This document shows, piece by piece, positions 17,971 to 27,600 of a stretch of DNA of 29,557 nucleotides. The notes under the pieces were generated by a model that did no database searches, was not told where the DNA came from, and saw only the letters and a program-made list of their open reading frames with translations. Positions within the stretch are counted from its first letter, which is position 1; each line of letters begins with the position of its first letter. The translations under genes and the position numbers were made by a program. Source of the stretch: Nemertoderma westbladi (Eukaryota > Xenacoelomorpha > Nemertodermatida > Nemertodermatidae); NCBI GenBank assembly GCA_032718475.1, contig JAUCBJ010005730.1:1-29557 (forward strand). Reading direction: 5' to 3'.

Positions 17971-18136
17971 TTATCCACCTGATGTGGTCGTATCTCCTGA
18001 TAATATTCTGCTACATTGCACATGGGTTCGTAGGTCTAGTGAAGAGAAGATCTCAGAATTCACAAAAGGAAAGCTTGGTCTGCCATCCACCAGCTATCCA
18101 GAATATGGAAGAGCTGTGATATCACATGCTTTTTAA
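17971..18136 (+). CDS. Annexin-like gene, probable terminal exon 6
   Basis: Following GGTGTAG (ends 17970), the sequence T-TAT-CCA-CCT completes the split codon left by exon 5 (AG + T, phase 2) and stays open for 54 residues to TAA at 18134-18136. It includes YPPDVVVSPDNILLHCTW, VRRSSEEKISEFTKGK and ends SYPEYGRAVISHAF. Composition looks coding and the phase match is exact, but the acceptor has a poor pyrimidine tract and the segment is not a known domain. No AATAAA is seen before transposon B begins at 18221, so the 3' end may lie inside that element or use a variant signal. Joining exons 5 and 6 would make the SLC17 gene nested in this gene's intron. Confidence 0.5.
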
Positions 18137-18220
18137 AAGTATGCCTTTTCCGTGCAGCAGTGGAGCGTGCTGCTTTATGACAGCATATATATGTTGGGCT
18201 CTATGCTGCTGAAGACAATA

Positions 18221-20703
18221 ACGCCGTCTTAAGGCAAAATACCCTATCTCCAAAAATCGTGTTTTGAGTAATTTAACGAAACGCGTTCTCTTCTACAAGT
18301 ATGTTATACAGCTACCTGGATACCAGAATTGGAATTGCAAGTCACCCAAATATACTAACTTAGAATTTCAAATGCGAGATACACAACTTTTGTGATTTGG
18401 GAGCTTAAAAAATGCTGAAAATGATTTTATAGGGTGTTTTGCCTCGAAAATGTTGGCGACAAATGAAACTGAACGCTGATATAGGGTGTTTTGCATCTTG
18501 TCATCAAGAGTTGGTATCAAATAGTTTAATATCCTCAAATAATAATACTGCAGGGTGGAAATTATACTTGGAATTTTGTAGTTAAGGGTTGGGTTTTGGT
18601 AAATAATGCAAATATAATTCAAAAACATGAGATAAACAGCTGATAATTTCTGTATAATTGGTTGCCTGGTAACGTCATCATGGTTACCATTCCATGAATA
18701 TAAAGTACTCAAACTAAACTCTGGGCAATCGATTATAGTTACATATTTTGTCCGTAAAATTATAGAAATATTCTAGCTAGCTACTGTATAACCATGTGAC
18801 CAGTTTTCCAAAACCTAGTCCGCCAAAATCAAACTCAGTCTACTTTGCCTTGTAGTGCAGTCATTCATTATTTACATGTTCAGTTCACCATCACACTTTA
18901 ACTAACGAATTCCAAAAACCAATTATATTTCTTGGAATTATTCGCCAAAGTCGTTGAATCAATTCATTGACTCTGTCTATGGGAACTCCTTTGGGTTGAG
19001 CCATGCTGGACGTGGGATGCCCATAGTGGCATTGCGCTTCAATAAGTTGACTCCCCACAGCCACATATCCTCCCCACAGCCACATCCTCCCCACACAGCC
19101 ACATATCTTCCCCAGCCACATATCCTCCCCACAAAGCCACATATCCTCCCCACACAGCCACATATCTTCCCCACAGCCACATATCCTCCCCACAGCCACA
19201 TATCCTCCCCACACAGCCACATATCCTCCCCACATAGCCATATATCTTCCCCACACAGCCACATATCCTCCCCACAGCCACATATCCTCCCCACACAGCC
19301 ACATATCCTCCCCACACAGCCACATATCCTCCCCACAGCCACATATCCTCCCCACACAGCCACATATCCTCCCCACAGCCACATATCCTCCCCACACAGC
19401 CACATATCCTCCCCACATAGCCACATATCTTCCCCACACAGCCACATATCCTCCCCACAGCCACATATCCTCCCCACACAGCCACATATCCTCCCCACAC
19501 AGCCACATATCCTCCCCACACAGCCACATATCCTCCCCACAGCCACATATCCTCCCCACACAGCCACATATCCTCCCCACACAGCCACATATCTTCCCCA
19601 GCCACATATCCTCCCCACACAGCCACATATCCTCCCCACAGCCACATATCCTCCCCACACAGCCACATATCCTCCCCACAGCCACATATCCTCCCCACAG
19701 CCACATATCCTCCCCACACAGCCACATATCCTCCCCACACAGCCACATATCCTCCCCACACAGCCACATATCCTCCCCACAGCCACATATCCTCCCCACA
19801 CAGCCACATATCCTCCCCACACAGCCACATATCCTCCCCACAGCCACATATCCTCCCCACACAGCCACATATCCTCCCCACACAGCCACATATCCTTCCC
19901 CAGCCACATATCCTCCCCACAAAGCCACATATCCTCCCCACAGCCACATATCCTCCCCACACAGCCATATATCCTCCCCACAGCCACATATCCTCCCCAC
20001 ACAGCCACATATCCTCCCCACACAGCCACATATCCTCCCCACAGCCACATATCCTCCCCACACAGCCACATATCCTCCCCCAGCCCATATCCCCCCCAGC
20101 CACATATCTCTCCCCACAGCCACATATCCTCCCCACACAGCCACATATCCTCCCCACAGCCACATATCCTCCCCACACAGCCACATATCCTCCCCACAGT
20201 CCGCCGTCACCGATATGCCTCATCCAAGTTGAAGCCGTAAACGGGTCTTCCAGTTCCATTGGCTTTGTATATTCCTAATCGACTGAATTGAGATTCTAGA
20301 GAGTCAGTAGTAAGTATAAAATCTTTCCTAGGGTATTTTGCCCACATGTAAATGCGAACAAACTGAAATTCCCGCCAATATCTAAGCATAAGTAATAGGA
20401 AATAACACTATTATAAGTTTTCTAAGGAAAAACACCCTACCGTTAAAATGTAAGGTAAACTGAATAAAAGTGTTACTAAGGCAAAATATGTACCAGATTT
20501 TAGATGTAGGGTGTTTTGCCTTTAAATGACAGGGCTGAGGATCAAGCATAGGGTGTTTTAAACTCGCAAAATATGACTTTCTTGCATATAAACCATGGTA
20601 TTTCTTGGTTTCATTTGAAAGAGCGCCTTAAATTAGGCCGGTCTGTACAATAAAAAAAAATTTCAAAAATTTTGAGATAGGGCATTCTGCCTTAAGACGA
20701 CAG
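18221..20703 (-). mobile_element. TIR element B: second member of the element A family, carrying a different minisatellite
   Basis: TIRs of 30 bp: ACGCCGTCTTAAGGCAAAAT then ACCCTATCTC at 18221-18250, and its imperfect inverse at 20674-20703 (CTGTCGTCTTAAGGCAGAAT then GCCCTATCTC when inverted). AATA flanks both sides (18217-18220, 20704-20707). Against A, the inverted right end matches about 22 of 30 TIR bases and continues with CTATCTCAAAATTTTTGAAA and CGCTCTTTCAAATGAAACCA, collinear with A left at 5560-5640. The inverted left end shares GAACGCGTTTCGTTAAA-type sequence with A at 8610-8650. Subterminal motifs include ATAGGGTGTTTTGCC at 18430, 18481 and about 20505. The centre is the 19/21-bp minisatellite. 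No transposase is seen. It begins 84 bases after the putative annexin stop codon. Confidence 0.87.
19050..20203. repeat. 19/21-bp C/G-rich minisatellite inside element B
   Basis: Units CACATATCCTCCCCACACAG-C (21 bp) and a short form lacking AC (19 bp) are mixed in irregular order, about 57 copies. Occasional variants are CACATATCTTCCCC and CATATAGCC. On the minus strand it reads GGCTGTGTGGGGAGGATATG, with GGGGAGG runs, so its G-rich strand has the same polarity relative to the transposon ends as in element A. Stop-free frames of over 400 codons on both strands are consequences of the repeat unit; all three minus frames are open together. Confidence 0.95.
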
Positions 20704-20707
20704 AATA

Positions 20708-21289
20708 GGACTGTGTGGATGGTACAAATACAAGGATGGTGCGTAGGGTACATAACATAGTCTATGATGCACACATACTGTATAGGCAATGAGGTGTTAT
20801 ACAACTATGGAAACATACGATTGCCAGGACCCAGCATCACTCTGCAGAGACCACCTAAAGCAATTCAAGAAAACATTAGAAATTTATATTGTTACAATCA
20901 GAGTACCACATGATATTTTTTTTTGTAAATTGCTCACAGAAAATAGTCAAACGAAAATAGAAATAGTAAAGACCAGTTGGAGGAAAGGTTTATCCCCCAA
21001 TTCATCCTATAGCTTCACTGTAAACCATTATAGTTAAGACAGCCTATATGTGGCCAAAGTTGGTTCTTCCTGACCAACTACTGAATGGGAACAGACTATT
21101 CTGAACAAAGCAACCGCACGTACAGTGCGGTTGCTTTGTTCAGAATAATTAATAATTATATAAATATTGTTTATCATCCCCAATAGAATAATAAAGTTTG
21201 TCTCAATTGAAATTTAATAAAATCTGCACTGGCACATCCACACCACATCCTTATTGCTGTAATATAGGGTAGGGTGGGATATATTGAGA
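20708..21289. other. Intergenic, no gene recognised
   Basis: Right of element B. It contains an 82-codon frame at 20789-21037 without recognisable features and a striking perfect hairpin at 21097-21147. Otherwise it is AT-rich sequence. Confidence 0.45.
21097..21147. repeat. Perfect 23-bp stem hairpin, 5-base loop
   Basis: TATTCTGAACAAAGCAACCG followed by CAC (21097-21119) is exactly inverted at 21125-21147, with GTACA between. The stem length is close to a small-RNA duplex, but the loop is too short and the pairing too perfect for a typical animal microRNA precursor. Best described as a snap-back inverted duplication. Confidence 0.88.
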
Positions 21290-21501
21290 TATAGGGAGGG
21301 AGGGAACTTGAATCAAATCTCATCGCGACGAATTAATATTTCGTCTCAATGTTAATTATCAATTAAGAGAAAAAACAGGTTACAGTGGCACTTTATTCTA
21401 ACTAAAACAAAGTAAGCAAATAATACAGGTTTTTGGGAGTAGTCAGCTGTTATTTGCGTCGAATTTCCCCAAGAGGGGGATGAATTTTGGAGACAAGGGG
21501 T
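21290..21501 (+). repeat. Dispersed repeat R1, copy 2
   Basis: Reads GACGAATTAATATTTCGTCT then CAATGTTAATTATCAATT, GGTTACAGTGGCACTTTATT, and ends CAGCTGTTATTTGCGTCGAA then TTTCCCCAAGAGGGGGATG. It is more diverged than copies 1 and 3. It is followed by a 16-base poly-G run (21502-21517). Its 3' end holds a single pre-satellite unit that did not expand. Confidence 0.68.
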
Positions 21502-21517
21502 GGGGGGGGGGGGGGGG

Positions 21518-21684
21518 TGGGGAACTCAAAGCAAAACCCGCCTTAGCGAATTAATATCCCACCTCAATGTTAAATTCTCAATTTGGGAAAGGAGCAGCTT
21601 ACAGTGGCACGATATTTTAACCAAAACAATAAACTAAACACAATAGAACAGGTTATAGTTTTATTTTTTGAGAGTAAGCAGCTG
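21518..21684 (+). repeat. Dispersed repeat R1, copy 3, directly founding the satellite
   Basis: GCGAATTAATATCCCACCTC then AATGTTAAATTCTCAATTT, GCTTACAGTGGCACGATATT, AACAATAAACTAAACACAAT and AGTAAGCAGCTG. This is closely similar to copy 1 at 4113-4320. Its 3' unit GTTATTTGCGTCCAGTTTCC runs without a break into the 37-bp array, with CGTCGAA changed to CGTCCAG. Confidence 0.75.
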
Positions 21685-24600
21685 TTATTTGCGTCCAGTT
21701 TCCCCTGGAGAGGGATGGATTTTTATTGCGTCCAGTTTCCCCTGGAGAGGAATGGATTTTTATTGCGTCCAGTTTCCCCTGGAGAGGAATGGTATTTTTA
21801 TTGCGTCCAGTTTCCCCTGGAGAGGAATGGATTTTTATTGCGTCCAGTTTCCCCTGGAGAGGAATGGATTTTTATTGCGTCCAGTTTCCCCTGGAGAGGA
21901 ATGATTTTTATTGCGTCCAGTTTCCCTGGAGAGGGATGGATTTTTATTGCGTCCAGTTTCCCCTGGAGAGGAATGGATTTTTATTGCGTCCAGTTTCCCC
22001 TGGAGAGGGATGGATTTTTATTGCGTCCAGTTTCCCCTGGAGAGGATGGATTTTTATTGCGTCCAGTTTCCCCTGGAGAGGGATGGATTTTTATTGCGTC
22101 CAGTTTCCCCTGGAGAGGAATGGATTTTTATTGCGTCCAGTTTCCCCCGGAGAGGGATGGATTTTTATTGCGTCCAGTTTCCCCTGGAGAGGAATGGATT
22201 TTTATTGCGTCCAGTTTCCCCTGGAGAGGAATGGATTTTTATTGCGTCCAGTTTCCCCTGGAGAGGGATGGATTTTTATTGCGTCCAGTTTCCCCTGGAG
22301 AGGAATGGATTTTTATTGCGTCCATTTCCCGGAGAGGATGGATTTTTATTGCGTCCAGTTTCCCCTGGAGAGGAATGGATTTTTATTGCGTCCAGTTTCC
22401 CCTGGAGAGGAATGGATTTTTATTGCGTCCAGTTTCCCCTGGAGAGGAATGGATTTTTATTGCGTCCAGTTTCCCCTGGAGAGGAATGGATTTTTATTGC
22501 GTCCAGTTTCCCCTGGAGAGGAATGGATTTTTATTGCGTCCAGTTTCCCCTGGAGAGGAATGGATTTTTATTGCGTCCAGTTTCCCCTGGAGAGGAATGG
22601 ATTTTTATTGCGTCCAGTTTCCCCTGGAGAGGAATGGATTTTTATTGCGTCCAGTTTCCCCTGGAGAGGAATGGATTTTTATTGCGTCCAGTTTCCCCTG
22701 GAGAGGAATGGATTTTTATTGCGTCCAGTTTCCCCTGGAGAGGAATGGATTTTTATTGCGTCCAGTTTCCCCTGGAGAGGAATGGATTTTTATTGCGTCC
22801 AGTTTCCCCTGGAGAGGAATGGATTTTTATTGCGTCCAGTTTCCCCTGGAGAGGAATGGATTTTTATTGCGTCCAGTTTCCCCTGGAGAGGAATGGATTT
22901 TTATTGCGTCCAGTTTCCCCTGGAGAGGAATGGATTTTTATTGCGTCCAGTTTCCCCTGGAGAGGAATGGATTTTTATTGCGTCCAGTTTCCCCTGGAGA
23001 GGAATGGATTTTTATTGCGTCCAGTTTCCCCTGGAGAGGAATGGATTTTTATTGCGTCCAGTTTCCCCTGGAGAGGAATGGATTTTTATTGCGTCCAGTT
23101 TCCCCTGGAGAGGAATGGATTTTTATTGCGTCCAGTTTCCCCTGGAGAGGAATGGATTTTTATTGCGTCCAGTTTCCCCTGGAGAGGAATGGATTTTTAT
23201 TGCGTCCAGTTTCCCCTGGAGAGGAATGGATTTTTATTGCGTCCAGTTTCCCCTGGAGAGGAATGGATTTTTATTGCGTCCAGTTTCCCCTGGAGAGGAA
23301 TGGATTTTTATTGCGTCCAGTTTCCCCTGGAGAGGAATGGATTTTTATTGCGTCCAGTTTCCCCTGGAGAGGAATGGATTTTTATTGCGTCCAGTTTCCC
23401 CTGGAGAGGAATGGATTTTTATTGCGTCCAGTTTCCCCTGGAGAGGAATGGATTTTTATTGCGTCCAGTTTCCCCTGGAGAGGAATGGATTTTTATTGCG
23501 TCCAGTTTCCCCTGGAGAGGAATGGATTTTTATTGCGTCCAGTTTCCCCTGGAGAGGAATGGATTTTTATTGCGTCCAGTTTCCCCTGGAGAGGAATGGA
23601 TTTTTATTGCGTCCAGTTTCCCCTGGAGAGGAATGGATTTTTATTGCGTCCAGTTTCCCCTGGAGAGGAATGGATTTTTATTGCGTCCAGTTTCCCCTGG
23701 AGAGGAATGGATTTTTATTGCGTCCAGTTTCCCCTGGAGAGGAATGGATTTTTATTGCGTCCAGTTTCCCCTGGAGAGGAATGGATTTTTATTGCGTCCA
23801 GTTTCCCCTGGAGAGGAATGGATTTTTATTGCGTCCAGTTTCCCCTGGAGAGGAATGGATTTTTATTGCGTCCAGTTTCCCCTGGAGAGGAATGGATTTT
23901 TATTGCGTCCAGTTTCCCCTGGAGAGGAATGGATTTTTATTGCGTCCAGTTTCCCCTGGAGAGGAATGGATTTTTATTGCGTCCAGTTTCCCCTGGAGAG
24001 GAATGGATTTTTATTGCGTCCAGTTTCCCCTGGAGAGGAATGGATTTTTATTGCGTCCAGTTTCCCCTGGAGAGGAATGGATTTTTATTGCGTCCAGTTT
24101 CCCCTGGAGAGGAATGGATTTTTATTGCGTCCAGTTTCCCCTGGAGAGGAATGGATTTTTATTGCGTCCAGTTTCCCCTGGAGAGGAATGGATTTTTATT
24201 GCGTCCAGTTTCCCCTGGAGAGGAATGGATTTTTATTGCGTCCAGTTTCCCCTGGAGAGGAATGGATTTTTATTGCGTCCAGTTTCCCCTGGAGAGGAAT
24301 GGATTTTTATTGCGTCCAGTTTCCCCTGGAGAGGAATGGATTTTTATTGCGTCCAGTTTCCCCTGGAGAGGAATGGATTTTTATTGCGTCCAGTTTCCCC
24401 TGGAGAGGAATGGATTTTTATTGCGTCCAGTTTCCCCTGGAGAGGAATGGATTTTTATTGCGTCCAGTTTCCCCTGGAGAGGAATGGATTTTTATTGCGT
24501 CCAGTTTCCCCTGGAGAGGAATGGATTTTTATTGCGTCCAGTTTCCCCTGGAGAGGAATGGATTTTTATTGCGTCCAGTTTCCCCTGGAGAGGAATGGAT

Positions 24601-27600
24601 TTTTATTGCGTCCAGTTTCCCCTGGAGAGGAATGGATTTTTATTGCGTCCAGTTTCCCCTGGAGAGGAATGGATTTTTATTGCGTCCAGTTTCCCCTGGA
24701 GAGGAATGGATTTTTATTGCGTCCAGTTTCCCCTGGAGAGGAATGGATTTTTATTGCGTCCAGTTTCCCCTGGAGAGGAATGGATTTTTATTGCGTCCAG
24801 TTTCCCCTGGAGAGGAATGGATTTTTATTGCGTCCAGTTTCCCCTGGAGAGGAATGGATTTTTATTGCGTCCAGTTTCCCCTGGAGAGGAATGGATTTTT
24901 ATTGCGTCCAGTTTCCCCTGGAGAGGAATGGATTTTTATTGCGTCCAGTTTCCCCTGGAGAGGAATGGATTTTTATTGCGTCCAGTTTCCCCTGGAGAGG
25001 AATGGATTTTTATTGCGTCCAGTTTCCCCTGGAGAGGAATGGATTTTTATTGCGTCCAGTTTCCCCTGGAGAGGAATGGATTTTTATTGCGTCCAGTTTC
25101 CCCTGGAGAGGAATGGATTTTTATTGCGTCCAGTTTCCCCTGGAGAGGAATGGATTTTTATTGCGTCCAGTTTCCCCTGGAGAGGAATGGATTTTTATTG
25201 CGTCCAGTTTCCCCTGGAGAGGAATGGATTTTTATTGCGTCCAGTTTCCCCTGGAGAGGAATGGATTTTTATTGCGTCCAGTTTCCCCTGGAGAGGAATG
25301 GATTTTTATTGCGTCCAGTTTCCCCTGGAGAGGAATGGATTTTTATTGCGTCCAGTTTCCCCTGGAGAGGAATGGATTTTTATTGCGTCCAGTTTCCCCT
25401 GGAGAGGAATGGATTTTTATTGCGTCCAGTTTCCCCTGGAGAGGAATGGATTTTTATTGCGTCCAGTTTCCCCTGGAGAGGAATGGATTTTTATTGCGTC
25501 CAGTTTCCCCTGGAGAGGAATGGATTTTTATTGCGTCCAGTTTCCCCTGGAGAGGAATGGATTTTTATTGCGTCCAGTTTCCCCTGGAGAGGAATGGATT
25601 TTTATTGCGTCCAGTTTCCCCTGGAGAGGAATGGATTTTTATTGCGTCCAGTTTCCCCTGGAGAGGAATGGATTTTTATTGCGTCCAGTTTCCCCTGGAG
25701 AGGAATGGATTTTTATTGCGTCCAGTTTCCCCTGGAGAGGAATGGATTTTTATTGCGTCCAGTTTCCCCTGGAGAGGAATGGATTTTTATTGCGTCCAGT
25801 TTCCCCTGGAGAGGAATGGATTTTTATTGCGTCCAGTTTCCCCTGGAGAGGAATGGATTTTTATTGCGTCCAGTTTCCCCTGGAGAGGAATGGATTTTTA
25901 TTGCGTCCAGTTTCCCCTGGAGAGGAATGGATTTTTATTGCGTCCAGTTTCCCCTGGAGAGGAATGGATTTTTATTGCGTCCAGTTTCCCCTGGAGAGGA
26001 ATGGATTTTTATTGCGTCCAGTTTCCCCTGGAGAGGAATGGATTTTTATTGCGTCCAGTTTCCCCTGGAGAGGAATGGATTTTTATTGCGTCCAGTTTCC
26101 CCTGGAGAGGAATGGATTTTTATTGCGTCCAGTTTCCCCTGGAGAGGAATGGATTTTTATTGCGTCCAGTTTCCCCTGGAGAGGAATGGATTTTTATTGC
26201 GTCCAGTTTCCCCTGGAGAGGAATGGATTTTTATTGCGTCCAGTTTCCCCTGGAGAGGAATGGATTTTTATTGCGTCCAGTTTCCCCTGGAGAGGAATGG
26301 ATTTTTATTGCGTCCAGTTTCCCCTGGAGAGGAATGGATTTTTATTGCGTCCAGTTTCCCCTGGAGAGGAATGGATTTTTATTGCGTCCAGTTTCCCCTG
26401 GAGAGGAATGGATTTTTATTGCGTCCAGTTTCCCCTGGAGAGGAATGGATTTTTATTGCGTCCAGTTTCCCCTGGAGAGGAATGGATTTTTATTGCGTCC
26501 AGTTTCCCCTGGAGAGGAATGGATTTTTATTGCGTCCAGTTTCCCCTGGAGAGGAATGGATTTTTATTGCGTCCAGTTTCCCCTGGAGAGGAATGGATTT
26601 TTATTGCGTCCAGTTTCCCCTGGAGAGGAATGGATTTTTATTGCGTCCAGTTTCCCCTGGAGAGGAATGGATTTTTATTGCGTCCAGTTTCCCCTGGAGA
26701 GGAATGGATTTTTATTGCGTCCAGTTTCCCCTGGAGAGGAATGGATTTTTATTGCGTCCAGTTTCCCCTGGAGAGGAATGGATTTTTATTGCGTCCAGTT
26801 TCCCCTGGAGAGGGATGGATTTTTATTGCGTCCAGTTTCCCCTGGAGAGGGATGGATTTTTATTGCGTCCAGTTTCCCCTGGAGAGGAATGGATTTTTAT
26901 TGCGTCCAGTTTCCCCTGGAGAGGAATGGATTTTTATTGCGTCCAGTTTCCCCTGGAGAGGAATGGATTTTTATTGCGTCCAGTTTCCCCTGGAGAGGAA
27001 TGGATTTTTATTGCGTCCAGTTTCCCCTGGAGAGGAATGGATTTTTATTGCGTCCAGTTTCCCCTGGAGAGGAATGGATTTTTATTGCGTCCAGTTTCCC
27101 CTGGAGAGGAATGGATTTTTATTGCGTCCAGTTTCCCCTGGAGAGGAATGGATTTTTATTGCGTCCAGTTTCCCCTGGAGAGGAATGGATTTTTATTGCG
27201 TCCAGTTTCCCCTGGAGAGGAATGGATTTTTATTGCGTCCAGTTTCCCCTGGAGAGGAATGGATTTTTATTGCGTCCAGTTTCCCCTGGAGAGGAATGGA
27301 TTTTTATTGCGTCCAGTTTCCCCTGGAGAGGAATGGATTTTTATTGCGTCCAGTTTCCCCTGGAGAGGAATGGATTTTTATTGCGTCCAGTTTCCCCTGG
27401 AGAGGAATGGATTTTTATTGCGTCCAGTTTCCCCTGGAGAGGAATGGATTTTTATTGCGTCCAGTTTCCCCTGGAGAGGAATGGATTTTTATTGCGTCCA
27501 GTTTCCCCTGGAGAGGAATGGATTTTTATTGCGTCCAGTTTCCCCTGGAGAGGAATGGATTTTTATTGCGTCCAGTTTCCCCTGGAGAGGAATGGATTTT

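Noticed and set aside
18368-18712. 114-codon minus-strand frame in element B
   Set aside because: It spans the subterminal repeat motifs of the transposon, which explains the sequence; no protein family resemblance.
18891-20259. Frames of over 400 codons on both strands over the element B array
   Set aside because: Three minus frames and one plus frame are open together because the 19/21-bp units have no stop codons; mixed 19- and 21-base units would shift any real frame constantly.
20207-20389. 60-codon minus-strand frame (MLRYWREFQFVRIYMWAKYP...) in element B
   Set aside because: Looks mildly protein-like, but no family is recognised and no counterpart is seen at the same place in element A; could be a relic, not supportable as a gene.
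20789-21037. 82-codon plus-strand frame
   Set aside because: No recognisable motif, no splice or promoter context, length within chance for this region.
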